DNA from: Lachnospiraceae bacterium
GTDB taxonomy: Bacteria; Bacillota; Clostridia; Lachnospirales; Lachnospiraceae
Direction of reading: 5' to 3'
Length of the DNA stretch: 28,421 nt
NCBI GenBank assembly: GCA_003979345.1
Contig: RYVZ01000036.1
Span: forward strand, 1-28,421
Part shown: piece by piece, positions 6,611-14,399 of the stretch
Layout: every line of letters begins with the position of its first letter
How positions within the stretch are numbered: the first letter of the stretch is position 1
Made by a program: the position numbers and the translations under genes
The notes under the pieces: generated by a model
Databases searched by the model: none
Told to the model about the DNA's origin: nothing
Seen by the model: only the letters and a program-made list of their open reading frames with translations

Positions 6611-8395
6611 ATGGCAGAACGCAGAAATACCTATAAGGAAGATGAAGTGCTGGAAACCCCTTTTGAATTCCGTCATCTTCTTCGGGCTTTGGTTTATGTA
6701 AAACGTTATATGAAAAAAATGATCTTCGCGCTGATTTTAAGTGCGCTCGGCGGCATCGCAGCTTTATTTTCCCCGATGATCATGCAGCATGCGCTTGATA
6801 TCGCGATTCCCGAAAAGGACAAAACGCTTCTCTATGAGCTTGTCCTGCTGCTGATCGCAGTGTACGCTGTCAGCGTGATTTTTACAACGATACGATCCCG
6901 TATCATGGTCGGTGTCAGTCAGGATATTATTTTTGATATTCGAAAGGATATTTTCGGACATTTGCAAAAGCTTCCGTTCCAATATTACGACGACCGGCCG
7001 CACGGCAAGATCCTGATCCGCGTCGTCAACTATGTCAATTCCGTTTCCGATATGCTCTCAAACGGGTTGATCAACGTCGTGTTGGAAATCATGAACCTAA
7101 TCTTTATTGTCATCTTCATGTTCTGCGTGGATGTGAAGCTTTCGCTCGTCGTATTGGCAGGCGTACCGGTTTTGGCGGTATTCCTCGGTTATATTAAAAA
7201 AAGACAGCGCCGCGCATGGCAGGCGGTGTCCAACAAAAACTCGAACCTGAACGCGTACCTGCAGGAAAACATCGTCGGTGCAAAGATCACGCAGATTTTT
7301 GCCCGCGAGGACGAGAATGCCGAAATCTTCTCCACGCTGTCGGGACGCTGTAAGGCGAGCTGGATGGAAGCCGTCAAATACAGCAACTTAGTTTGGCCCG
7401 GCATTGACAATATTTCCGTCTGGGTGCGCGCCGCCGTCTTCATTTTCGGATTGATCGTATTCGGCATGGGCTATACCTCAGTCGGTGTGATCGTTGCGAT
7501 CACGTCCTATGCGTCGCGTTTCTGGCAGCCGATCATGAACCTTGGCAATATTTTTAACAACTTCATCAATAACATTGCCTATTTGGAACGTATTTTTGAA
7601 ACACTTGACGAGCCGGCTGTCGTGGACGATGCTCCGGATGCGGTCACGATGAAACCAATCACAGGAAAAGTCACTTTTGACCATGTGACCTTCGGTTATG
7701 AAGCCGATAAAATGGTCTTACATGACGTTTCCTTTACCGTGAATCCCGGCGAGAGCGTTGCGCTCGTGGGACCGACCGGCGCCGGAAAAAGCACGATCGT
7801 CAATCTGATCTCGCGTTTCTACAATATCAATGAAGGGCGCGTGCTTATTGACGACGAAGATATCTCCAAGGTCACGCTGCACTCGCTGCGCTCCCAGATG
7901 GGTATTATGCTGCAGGACAGTTTTATTTTCAGCGGTACGATCGAAGACAATATCCGCTACGGCAGGCTTGACGCCACACTTGAAGAAATTGAACAGGCAA
8001 GCAAAACGGTCTGCGCCGATTCCTTTATCCGCCGTATGCGCGATGGGTATCAGACCGAGGTAAAAGAGCGCGGCTCCCTGCTCTCGCAGGGGCAGAAACA
8101 GCTCATTTCCTTTGCCCGCACGCTGCTCGCCGACCCCGCGATCTTAGTACTCGACGAAGCGACGTCCAGTATTGACGTACAAACCGAGCGCGCACTGCAG
8201 CAGGGCTTGAATGCCATGTTAAAAGGACGTACTTCTTTTATCATCGCGCACCGCCTCTCAACGATCAAAAACTGCGATAAGATCATGTATATCGATCAGG
8301 GCGGCATCATGGAGTGCGGCACGCATGAGGAGCTGATGGCGAAAAAAGGATATTATTATAAACTATATACCGCTCAGATGCAGGATATTGCGTAA
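6611..8395 (+). CDS. ABC exporter half-transporter, canonical-Walker subunit
   Basis: This is the 594-residue partner of the preceding gene, with a six-helix membrane domain (about 35-320) and a C-terminal nucleotide-binding domain. It has Walker A GPTGAGKST (387-395), Q-loop Gln435, Walker B ILVLDE with catalytic Glu516, and the switch His547 (IIAHRLS). Its signature reads LSQGQ (491-495) instead of LSGGQ. The weak signature pairs in the dimer with the defective Walker site of the first subunit, and the intact LSGGQ of the first pairs with the intact Walker site here, so one site is active and one is degenerate. GGGAG lies 11 bases before the ATG, a rather long spacing. The stop codon falls inside a 9-bp inverted repeat (8390-8420). 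Confidence 0.93.
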   Translation: MAERRNTYKEDEVLETPFEFRHLLRALVYVKRYMKKMIFALILSALGGIAALFSPMIMQHALDIAIPEKDKTLLYELVLLLIAVYAVSVIFTTIRSRIMVGVSQDIIFDIRKDIFGHLQKLPFQYYDDRPHGKILIRVVNYVNSVSDMLSNGLINVVLEIMNLIFIVIFMFCVDVKLSLVVLAGVPVLAVFLGYIKKRQRRAWQAVSNKNSNLNAYLQENIVGAKITQIFAREDENAEIFSTLSGRCKASWMEAVKYSNLVWPGIDNISVWVRAAVFIFGLIVFGMGYTSVGVIVAITSYASRFWQPIMNLGNIFNNFINNIAYLERIFETLDEPAVVDDAPDAVTMKPITGKVTFDHVTFGYEADKMVLHDVSFTVNPGESVALVGPTGAGKSTIVNLISRFYNINEGRVLIDDEDISKVTLHSLRSQMGIMLQDSFIFSGTIEDNIRYGRLDATLEEIEQASKTVCADSFIRRMRDGYQTEVKERGSLLSQGQKQLISFARTLLADPAILVLDEATSSIDVQTERALQQGLNAMLKGRTSFIIAHRLSTIKNCDKIMYIDQGGIMECGTHEELMAKKGYYYKLYTAQMQDIA

Positions 8396-8420
8396 GCTCT
8401 GCACAAAGGCAAGCTTACGC
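8390..8420 (+). repeat. Inverted repeat covering the ABC exporter stop codon
   Basis: GCGTAAGCT (8390-8398) and its complement AGCTTACGC (8412-8420) are separated by 13 bases. The TAA stop of the second exporter gene lies within the left arm. No T tract follows, so it is not a standard terminator; it could stabilise the mRNA end or act as a processing site before the beta-mannosidase gene. Confidence 0.4.
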
Positions 8421-8501
8421 CGATAGACGGTTTGCCTGTAACACACCATTTACTTATAACGGACAACTCTGCTTATCACGAAGAAAGGCTCAACTAACGA
8501 T

Positions 8502-11483
8502 ATGAACCAGACAATGAACTTAAACGGCATGTGGGAACTCGGATACTGCGAACTTGACTGCGGCATCCGCCCTCCTTACACAATGCACTGTCCCGTTCCG
8601 GGTGACGTGCACATGGCTTTGATCGATGCCGGTATCATACCGGAACCGCTGATCGATGAAAATACGCACGACTGCCACTTTTTAGAGACAAAAGAATTTT
8701 GGTACCGCCGCGTATTTTCATTTGATACCGCGCCGCTCCCCGCCAAAAGCATTCTTACGTTCCACGGACTTGACTGCACCGCCGATATCTGGCTGAACGA
8801 GATTTATCTCGGCAGGCATAACAACGCGTTCGTGGAGGCGGAATATGATGTCAGCACATGGTTAAGAAGCGGCGAAAATACACTCGTTGTCCGCATCGAC
8901 AGCGGCGTTGCGGAGGCAAAAACGCATCCGATCGACGATATGGGCAAAATGTGGAACAACGACCAGCCCTACCGCGTTCTGATGCGCAAGCCCCAGTTCG
9001 TCTACGGCTGGGACTGGACGCCATGGCTGGAGACCTGCGGAATCTGGCGCGATGTCACACTCACCTCCTATGACACCGCCGCCATCACGGATATATACAT
9101 CCATCAGCCGGACAATGCCGTACCGGTGGAAGGTGAAACCATCGCAATTGAGGCGGATCTCACGCTTGATATCGTATGTCCCGGTTCTTATTCCCTATCT
9201 GCGGTCGTGTATGGCGATGAGCGCTATGATTCCGCTGATCCTACAATTTGCGGCGATACATCCCATAGCACTGCCGATCAGGCTGTCCGCGGCAACATGC
9301 GCCATTGTTCTGCTGATTCGACGGTCTGCGGCGATGCGCGCCATGCATTTTCGCACGTCTCAATCTGTTCTGCAGGCACGGGAATACCCGCAAACGATAC
9401 AATACGCCCCCATTTTCCACAGTCAGACCGCCCTTGCTGCGATTCCGAAAACCGTCAACTATTTCATGATACGCTGACGCTAACGATTCCTCAGGCGAAA
9501 CTCTGGTGGTCAAACGGGCTGGGCGACCCTTACCTTTACCATATCGAATTTACGCTGTACGCGCCGGACGGCACTCCCCTACAAACCGTGACGCAGGACT
9601 ACGGTATCCGCAGTATCTCCCTCAGAGAAGATGTACTCTCCGAAACAGAAAGCGGTTTTACTTTCGTGCTAAACGGCGTTCCGGTATTCTGCAAGGGCGC
9701 AAACCATGTTCCCGCTGACTGCCTGCCCGGACGCATTACTGATGAAAAGACGAACGCGCTTGTTGCACTCGCTGCTCAGTCCCATATGAATATGCTGCGC
9801 GTTTGGGGCGGCGGCTTTTATGAAAGCGAGACGTTCATGCGCGCCTGCGACCGCTCCGGCATCATGGTGTGGCATGACTTTATGTTTGCCTGCGGTTATT
9901 ATCCGGATCACGACCCTGATTTTACTGCGCGCGTCAAAGAAGAAGCCGTCCTTGCGATCCGCAGACTGCGCAGGCACAGCAGTCTGATCGGCTGGTCCGG
10001 CAACAACGAAATACAGGAAATGTACCGCGGCATGATGACCTATGATCCGCTTGCCCGCCCCTACGGGATGAAGCTGTTTCAAGAGGTTCTGCCCGGGCTT
10101 GTTAAGAAATACTGTCCGGACCGGATCTATCGCGAGAGCAGTCCGTTCGGCGGGGATGACCCCGCCGGTTCAGAGCGCGGCGACCAGCATATTTGGCATT
10201 TCACGCACCGCCCGCAGTTTGAACACTATTTGGATCTGGTTCACTTTACTGATTTTCCGGTCAAATTTTTAAGTGAATTTGGTATCATCGGTGCGATGAG
10301 CCTTGAATCCACAAAGCGTTCGATTCCCTCACTTTGGAAGCAGGACGGCGGGCTCTGCCGTAAAGCTGACGCAGACAGTACGCTCTCTCAACACAATGCC
10401 AAATGCCACATTGGGACGGGCACTGGGCAGACCGACGCAAACGGTACATTCCCCTGGCATGATAGAGCATTATTCGAACCCGACCGGGATTCCTCCGCAT
10501 GGCTCCATCACTGTAATACAAGCTCGGATCACCGCATACTGCAGCTCGTATTAGACGCTTATTTCCCACATACAGAAGAAATGGGTATACAGGAATACAT
10601 TTTGAAAAGTCAGGCATTACAGGCGGAACTGACCAAATATCTTTACGAGGAATTCCGCCGCAGAAAGTTTGTCTGCTCCGGTCTCCTGTTCTGGACTCTT
10701 TCGGACTCATGGGGCATCCATAACTGGTCGCTGATCGACTACTATCTTGATAAAAAGCCGATTTATTATGCGCTGAAGCGTGCAATGGCTCCAATTGCCG
10801 TTTCGATCAAAGGCTTCTGTCCGCAAAGCTTTGAAGGAATACAGAGCTATCGGAAATATTTTACAAAAACGCCGGATGACTTAGAAATCTGGCTCAGTAA
10901 TGATACCTTACACGAGGAAAATGTGTGTGTCCGTTATACGATTCTTACCTTTGACGGCGTCGTGATCCAAAGCGGAGAACAGCAGGCTGCCCTGCCCGCA
11001 AACATCAGCACGGCAGTTATGGCTGTTCCGGTCTGCGGACTGATCACAGAGCCGGAGCGCACGGTCATGCACGCGGAAGTGTATCAGAATGATATCATGC
11101 TCTCTGATGCGCATTATCTGTTCGCTCCCTACAAAGAACTTGCCGTAACTCCGGCAAATATCCGTTATCATGTGGAAGAAACCGCAGATACAGGCGTACT
11201 GCGTCTTACGCTGCACGCGGATCGTTTTGTGTGGATGCTGCATATCGGCGGTACGGACCGCCTCGACGTATCGGACAACGATTTCCATATGCTTCCGGAA
11301 CACGAATACACGGTAACCGTCCGTACAAACGAATATTCCCTTAGCGGCGACTTGCGAGGTTCTGTCCATGAGCCACTTCGCGTTGGTCAAGACTCCCGCC
11401 ATGCCATCTTACAAAACACACTCTCAGCGGACAGTTTTATCCCGCAGCTTCACAGCGCAGGCACAGAGCCGGCACTCCTGTAA
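8502..11483 (+). CDS. Beta-mannosidase, glycoside hydrolase family 2, with repeat insertions
   Basis: This 993-residue enzyme releases terminal beta-mannose from manno-oligosaccharides. It has no signal peptide, so it acts in the cytoplasm. A jelly-roll sugar-binding domain (about 5-190, with FWYRR and the FVYGWDWTPWLETCGIW segment) is followed by an Ig-like domain, the TIM barrel and C-terminal beta domains. The acid/base is Glu503 (GWSGNNE) and the nucleophile Glu592 (FLSEFG), both present. Typical family members have about 820-860 residues; the excess comes from two low-complexity insertions, at about 245-315 in the Ig-like domain and 614-664 just after the nucleophile strand. The first contains three 13-residue repeats. 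The nearest purine-rich ribosome binding sequence (AAGAAAGG) is 13 bases before the ATG, so the start is slightly uncertain. Confidence 0.92.
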   Translation: MNQTMNLNGMWELGYCELDCGIRPPYTMHCPVPGDVHMALIDAGIIPEPLIDENTHDCHFLETKEFWYRRVFSFDTAPLPAKSILTFHGLDCTADIWLNEIYLGRHNNAFVEAEYDVSTWLRSGENTLVVRIDSGVAEAKTHPIDDMGKMWNNDQPYRVLMRKPQFVYGWDWTPWLETCGIWRDVTLTSYDTAAITDIYIHQPDNAVPVEGETIAIEADLTLDIVCPGSYSLSAVVYGDERYDSADPTICGDTSHSTADQAVRGNMRHCSADSTVCGDARHAFSHVSICSAGTGIPANDTIRPHFPQSDRPCCDSENRQLFHDTLTLTIPQAKLWWSNGLGDPYLYHIEFTLYAPDGTPLQTVTQDYGIRSISLREDVLSETESGFTFVLNGVPVFCKGANHVPADCLPGRITDEKTNALVALAAQSHMNMLRVWGGGFYESETFMRACDRSGIMVWHDFMFACGYYPDHDPDFTARVKEEAVLAIRRLRRHSSLIGWSGNNEIQEMYRGMMTYDPLARPYGMKLFQEVLPGLVKKYCPDRIYRESSPFGGDDPAGSERGDQHIWHFTHRPQFEHYLDLVHFTDFPVKFLSEFGIIGAMSLESTKRSIPSLWKQDGGLCRKADADSTLSQHNAKCHIGTGTGQTDANGTFPWHDRALFEPDRDSSAWLHHCNTSSDHRILQLVLDAYFPHTEEMGIQEYILKSQALQAELTKYLYEEFRRRKFVCSGLLFWTLSDSWGIHNWSLIDYYLDKKPIYYALKRAMAPIAVSIKGFCPQSFEGIQSYRKYFTKTPDDLEIWLSNDTLHEENVCVRYTILTFDGVVIQSGEQQAALPANISTAVMAVPVCGLITEPERTVMHAEVYQNDIMLSDAHYLFAPYKELAVTPANIRYHVEETADTGVLRLTLHADRFVWMLHIGGTDRLDVSDNDFHMLPEHEYTVTVRTNEYSLSGDLRGSVHEPLRVGQDSRHAILQNTLSADSFIPQLHSAGTEPALL
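9234..9350 (+). repeat. Three 39-bp tandem repeats coding for 13-residue units in the beta-mannosidase
   Basis: Residues 245-283 are ADPTICGDTSHST, ADQAVRGNMRHCS and ADSTVCGDARHAF, in consensus A-D-x-x-[IV]-[CR]-G-[DN]-x-x-H-x-x. The units are exactly 39 bases each and have diverged at the DNA level. The native strand just before them (SAVVYGDERYDS) has the same pattern and may be the seed of the duplication, and SHVSICSAG after them looks like a decayed fourth copy. Confidence 0.75.
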
Positions 11484-11495
11484 GGAGTCCGGCTC
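11466..11495 (+). repeat. Hairpin covering the beta-mannosidase stop codon
   Basis: GAGCCGG-C-ACTCC pairs with GGAGT-CCGGCTC, a 12-bp GC-rich stem with one bulged base, and the TAA stop lies partly in the five-base loop. It is followed by an A-rich stretch, not T-rich, so it is not a classic intrinsic terminator on the plus strand. The 11496-11606 stretch towards the convergent gene holds nothing else I can support. Confidence 0.55.
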
Positions 11496-11606
11496 AAATA
11501 AAAATCAAAGACCCGTATACCCGTACTCAAAACTCCCGTTTCTGATAAATGCGGACGGACAGCCCATAAGAAACGCCAAACAGCGCCAACCCCAATCGTT
11601 TCTCAT

Positions 11607-12035
11607 CTACATTTCCTTTTCATATCTGCATCGGTAGTAAATCGCGTACCCATGTACAAAAAGATACGCGAACACCAAAAGCAGAACCGCGGGCAGATCT
11701 ACACTCATCAATGCAAATGCCAGCATCAATGCGCCAAATACGAACGTCATCATATCAAAAGCCTTTCCCTTCGCCCGGTCCGCGATTGCAATATTGCGCT
11801 CATCCCTTTGTTCGATTTCCATCTGTTTCTGCATTTGCGGATGCCTCTGCATGATCCTCTGTGAGAGGATACTTCCCATCCCGTGCCCGAATAAACCGCA
11901 GCCGATTCCGATGCAGACATAGGGCAGCGTCAACAGGATCCCCTGCGGATCACTCACAGTCTTTATCAGGTACAGTCCGCCAGCCAATAAAAAAATCCCT
12001 GCCACAACAGTTACATATCCTGCACTTTTCTTCAT
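11607..12035 (-). CDS. Four-helix membrane protein of unknown function, partner of an XRE regulator
   Basis: This 142-residue protein has four predicted membrane helices: about 7-24, 33-54, 95-112 and 114-133. A charged cytoplasmic loop with many Gln, Glu and Arg residues (QMQKQMEIEQRDERN) lies between helices 2 and 3. Its start overlaps the stop of the XRE regulator by four bases (ATGA), so the two are co-translated. Small regulator plus membrane-protein pairs of this kind are common in Firmicutes; I do not recognise a specific family and assign no function. The strong operator region upstream suggests that its level is tightly controlled. Confidence 0.8.
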   Translation of the reverse strand: MKKSAGYVTVVAGIFLLAGGLYLIKTVSDPQGILLTLPYVCIGIGCGLFGHGMGSILSQRIMQRHPQMQKQMEIEQRDERNIAIADRAKGKAFDMMTFVFGALMLAFALMSVDLPAVLLLVFAYLFVHGYAIYYRCRYEKEM

Positions 12036-12235
12036 GATTCTTCCTCCTCATAAATAAAAATTTCCTCAATGGTCATATGAAAATACCTTGCAATTTTGAA
12101 CGCTAATTGAATCGATGGATTGTATCTGCCATTCTCCAAAGACCCAATCGTCTGTCGGGATACTTCTAATGCACCCGCCAGTTCTTCCTGTTTGATCCCA
12201 CGCTCCTTCCGCAGTTCTTCTAAACGATTTTTCAT
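12032..12235 (-). CDS. XRE-family transcriptional regulator
   Basis: This is a 67-residue protein consisting almost only of a Cro/C1-type helix-turn-helix: LRKERGIKQEELAGALEVSR, then QTIGSLENGRYNPSIQLAFKIARYF. It is a typical small YozG/XRE-like DNA-binding protein that works as a dimer. The chosen ATG has GGGAGGAGAGGA upstream; the frame is open further upstream, but that part overlaps the predicted promoter and operator and is unlikely to be translated. It overlaps the following membrane protein gene by four bases. A perfect palindrome and three spaced repeats in its promoter region make autoregulation likely. Confidence 0.9.
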   Translation of the reverse strand: MKNRLEELRKERGIKQEELAGALEVSRQTIGSLENGRYNPSIQLAFKIARYFHMTIEEIFIYEEEES

Positions 12236-12273
12236 AGCTTCCTCTCCTCCCGTTCGAACAATCCGCAATTGCA

Positions 12274-12297
12274 ATATGGAAAGTGTACTTTCCATAT
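12274..12297. promoter_or_regulatory. 24-bp palindromic operator of the XRE/membrane-protein operon
   Basis: ATATGGAAAGT and its exact complement ACTTTCCATAT are separated by two bases. The palindrome begins four bases downstream of the -10 element, over the expected transcription start. This is a classic place for a repressor. Its CTTTCCATAT half-site recurs in the three upstream repeats, so one protein, probably the XRE regulator, could bind all of them. Confidence 0.75.
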
Positions 12298-12301
12298 GTT
12301 C

Positions 12302-12330
12302 ACCATAGCATACTGCTCCCAAAATGTCAA
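12302..12330 (-). promoter_or_regulatory. Promoter of the XRE/membrane-protein operon
   Basis: On the minus strand a perfect -35 TTGACA (12325-12330) is followed after exactly 17 bases by TATGGT (12302-12307), preceded by TGC as an extended -10. This is the strongest promoter match in the window. It is bracketed by the palindrome downstream and the three direct repeats upstream. Confidence 0.8.
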
Positions 12331-12333
12331 GCA

Positions 12334-12403
12334 AGCTTTCCATATTTGACAAACCTTCAGCTTTCCATTTGTGACAAATCTTTAGCTTTCCATTTATGAT
12401 ACA
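12334..12403. repeat. Three direct repeats with 25-bp spacing upstream of the XRE promoter
   Basis: Copies of a 20-bp unit with core AGCTTTCCATwT, followed by a less conserved TGA(C/T)A-type tail, start at 12334, 12359 and 12384, a constant period of 25 bp. The core matches the CTTTCCAT half-site of the palindrome at 12274-12297. The array ends four bases upstream of the -35 box. It looks like a set of regulator-binding sites. Confidence 0.75.
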
Positions 12404-12507
12404 CTTTTTCGCTTATGAAACAGAACTGCCGCTTCCACTTTACAAATCTGATGCGCCTCCCGCTCAGCAAAATATTCTAAATCAAGCAGAGAAGATTCCA
12501 TGTGCAT

Positions 12508-12547
12508 AAAAAAAAGCATGTACCGGTCCTTTCCGGTACATGCTTTT
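12508..12547 (-). terminator. Intrinsic terminator after the anti-sigma factor gene
   Basis: AAAAGCATGTACCGG and its exact complement form a 15-bp stem with a six-base loop. On the minus strand it is followed by a run of eight T residues. It lies 18 bases after the stop of the anti-sigma gene. The stem also carries a shorter T run on the plus strand. The stretch 12404-12507 shows nothing else. Confidence 0.9.
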
Positions 12548-12565
12548 CAATGTGCGCCCTGCTCC

Positions 12566-13660
12566 CTATTCTGCATCCATGATCTCAAACTCCTGCATTC
12601 CCATATATCCCGGCGCAATCTCATACTTGTCAAAGCATACAACAACATTTCCGCTCTCGTTGATGTAGAAGTTTGTCTGCTCGCTCACGCTTTCAAATCC
12701 TTCGACATCTACATAATCGTCATCCCCTCCTGCGCCGTAACCCCAGTATACCACGTCATCTTCCTCAGTGATCCGGCGCTCGATTTCGGCAACGATTCTT
12801 TCATTGCACAGCTCTACCCAATTTTCGCCAAGCAGTTCCTTCAACGTGAGTTTCTCCCCAGTCTGCAAGTCAAGATTATAATAGTACCGCTGCGCATAGA
12901 CGGCCGCCCAGGATTCCGTCGTCGTCAATATGAGGGAAAGCTTCGAATCCTCCTGATAAGTAACGGTATATTCCACGTCCACATCACAGGTTCTTCCGCC
13001 CCATTCTTCCTCGGTTCCCCCTGTTGCGAAAAACGCTTCCTTATACTCCTCAAAGCGCTGCTTTGCATCCTCCTCATAGGTCTCCACGATCTGGAGAATT
13101 TCCGCGTTCACATCCGCGATCTTCTCCGCTCCTGATACGTCTGTTCCGCCTGCTGACGCACCGTCCTCTGACGGCGCCCCGTTTCCGCCTGACGCCGGAT
13201 CTCCATCCGGCAGTGTTTCGTCCGGTATTCCGGGAGCTGTTTCACCTTCTGTGGCAACGATTTCCGGTACCTCCACATTGACATTGACGTTATTTTCCGT
13301 ATAAGAATAAGAACGAATGGTAAGAACCCTCGCAAAAGTGCCTAATACCGGAACACTCTGCATCTGCTTTGCAAACGCCTCACTCATATTAAGCGGTATC
13401 ATGAAAAGCACGATTGCTGCCGCAAGGCCTCCGACTGCACGGATCGCAATCCCTATCTTCTTTTTACGCCTCATTTTCCTTCTCTGCTCCTTTTCTTTTT
13501 TCGCATGCTGCGCAATGGTCTGCGCAACCATTCCCTCCAGGCTCTCAGGAATCGGAATGTCCCGGTAATACCCGGCAGCCAAAAACAGGTCGTTTTCTCG
13601 TTCCGTTTCTATCATTCTGTTTAACATTTCTTCCTCCTGATCCGTCAACTGTTCCTTCAT
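12566..13660 (-). CDS. Membrane anti-sigma factor with C-terminal DUF3298/RsiV-like domain
   Basis: This 364-residue single-pass membrane protein overlaps the sigma factor gene by four bases. A cytoplasmic N-terminal part (1-68) with PIPESLEGMVAQTIAQHAKK should bind the sigma factor; a basic stretch (RRKMRRKKK) precedes one membrane helix at about 70-90. Outside are the VPVLGTFARVLTIRSY segment, an acidic Gly/Ser/Pro-rich linker (about 137-178) and a DUF3298-like domain with LTLKELLGENW and NFYINESGNVVVCFDKYEIAPGY split around Asn and Asp-rich loops. RsiV of Bacillus, which has a related domain, binds lysozyme and releases SigV when cleaved; a cell-envelope-stress role is therefore likely here, but the signal is unknown. 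Confidence 0.85.
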   Translation of the reverse strand: MKEQLTDQEEEMLNRMIETERENDLFLAAGYYRDIPIPESLEGMVAQTIAQHAKKEKEQRRKMRRKKKIGIAIRAVGGLAAAIVLFMIPLNMSEAFAKQMQSVPVLGTFARVLTIRSYSYTENNVNVNVEVPEIVATEGETAPGIPDETLPDGDPASGGNGAPSEDGASAGGTDVSGAEKIADVNAEILQIVETYEEDAKQRFEEYKEAFFATGGTEEEWGGRTCDVDVEYTVTYQEDSKLSLILTTTESWAAVYAQRYYYNLDLQTGEKLTLKELLGENWVELCNERIVAEIERRITEEDDVVYWGYGAGGDDDYVDVEGFESVSEQTNFYINESGNVVVCFDKYEIAPGYMGMQEFEIMDAE

Positions 13661-14184
13661 GCGACGCCCTCCTTCATTCTAAGCTTCAACTTTCGCAGCC
13701 CCTGATAAAGCCGATACTTGACGGTGCTTAAGTGAATCCCCGTAACCGCTGCGATCTCCGGCATGGTAAGTTCTTCAAAATAGTATAGCTTAATGACTGT
13801 CTGCATCGTCTCCGGCAGCGAAAGAATTGCCTCATACAGCGCCTCGGGCTTATTCGTTACGATTATCTGCGGATCATCATATTGCGAGTCAGATCCGTTT
13901 ATCCCTTCCTGTACGGCATCGACGATCGACTCCTGATCGTATGGCATCTCTCTCGCACTCCTGCGCAGAGAACTGATGCTCTCATTAATCACGATACGGT
14001 AAAGCCATGTCCCCATATACTCCCTGTTACGCAGTTCTCCCACATGCTCTAATGCCCTCACGACCGCATTCTGCACCACGTCTAAAGCCGCCTGTTCTTC
14101 TTTTACATAGCTGTATGCCAGACGGTAATAACGGTTTTGATTTTGCGTAATGTACGCCGTCAATTCCTCATACATGTTTGCCAT
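13657..14184 (-). CDS. ECF-type RNA polymerase sigma factor
   Basis: This 175-residue sigma-70 family protein contains only regions 2 and 4. Region 2 spans about 18-75 (YYRLAYSYVKEEQAALDVVQ and GTWLYRIVINESISSLRR); region 4 spans about 118-170 (LPETMQTVIKLYYFEELTMP, then EIAAVTGIHLSTVKYRLYQG). The linker between them is rather long. It overlaps its anti-sigma gene by four bases, the usual arrangement for co-translation and control. ECF operons often drive their own promoter; upstream I see a weak GAAAAC-N16-CGGT pair but do not trust it. It is SigV/YlaC-like; the exact group cannot be decided without comparison. Confidence 0.9.
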   Translation of the reverse strand: MANMYEELTAYITQNQNRYYRLAYSYVKEEQAALDVVQNAVVRALEHVGELRNREYMGTWLYRIVINESISSLRRSAREMPYDQESIVDAVQEGINGSDSQYDDPQIIVTNKPEALYEAILSLPETMQTVIKLYYFEELTMPEIAAVTGIHLSTVKYRLYQGLRKLKLRMKEGVA

Positions 14185-14399
14185 AGTTCATGCCTCTTCG
14201 GAACAGTTGTTTGCTCCTTCTCTCCTTGATATCCAAAAGAAACGCTGAAACTTCTTTGCTTCATTCTCAATTTGCGTCTCCCGTAAGCCGCTTACATACG
14301 TTAGACTAACCGTTTTAATCAAAAGTCAGGTTTTCATCAAAATAATAAAAATATGTTTTGCCCGTTTTTACACATACCTTTCATACGGCACGATATTCC

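Noticed and set aside
11484..11606. Bidirectional terminator between the convergent beta-mannosidase and membrane-protein genes
   Set aside because: The only stable hairpin lacks a T tract on either strand, so I recorded it only as an inverted repeat.
12236..12352. Longer XRE regulator starting at 12352
   Set aside because: It would read through the predicted promoter and operator; the ATG at 12233-12235 has a strong ribosome binding site and starts the family N-terminus.
14280..14345. ECF-type autoregulated promoter upstream of the sigma gene
   Set aside because: Only a loose GAAAAC-N16-CGGT match exists on the minus strand; the usual AAC/CGTC pair is not clear.
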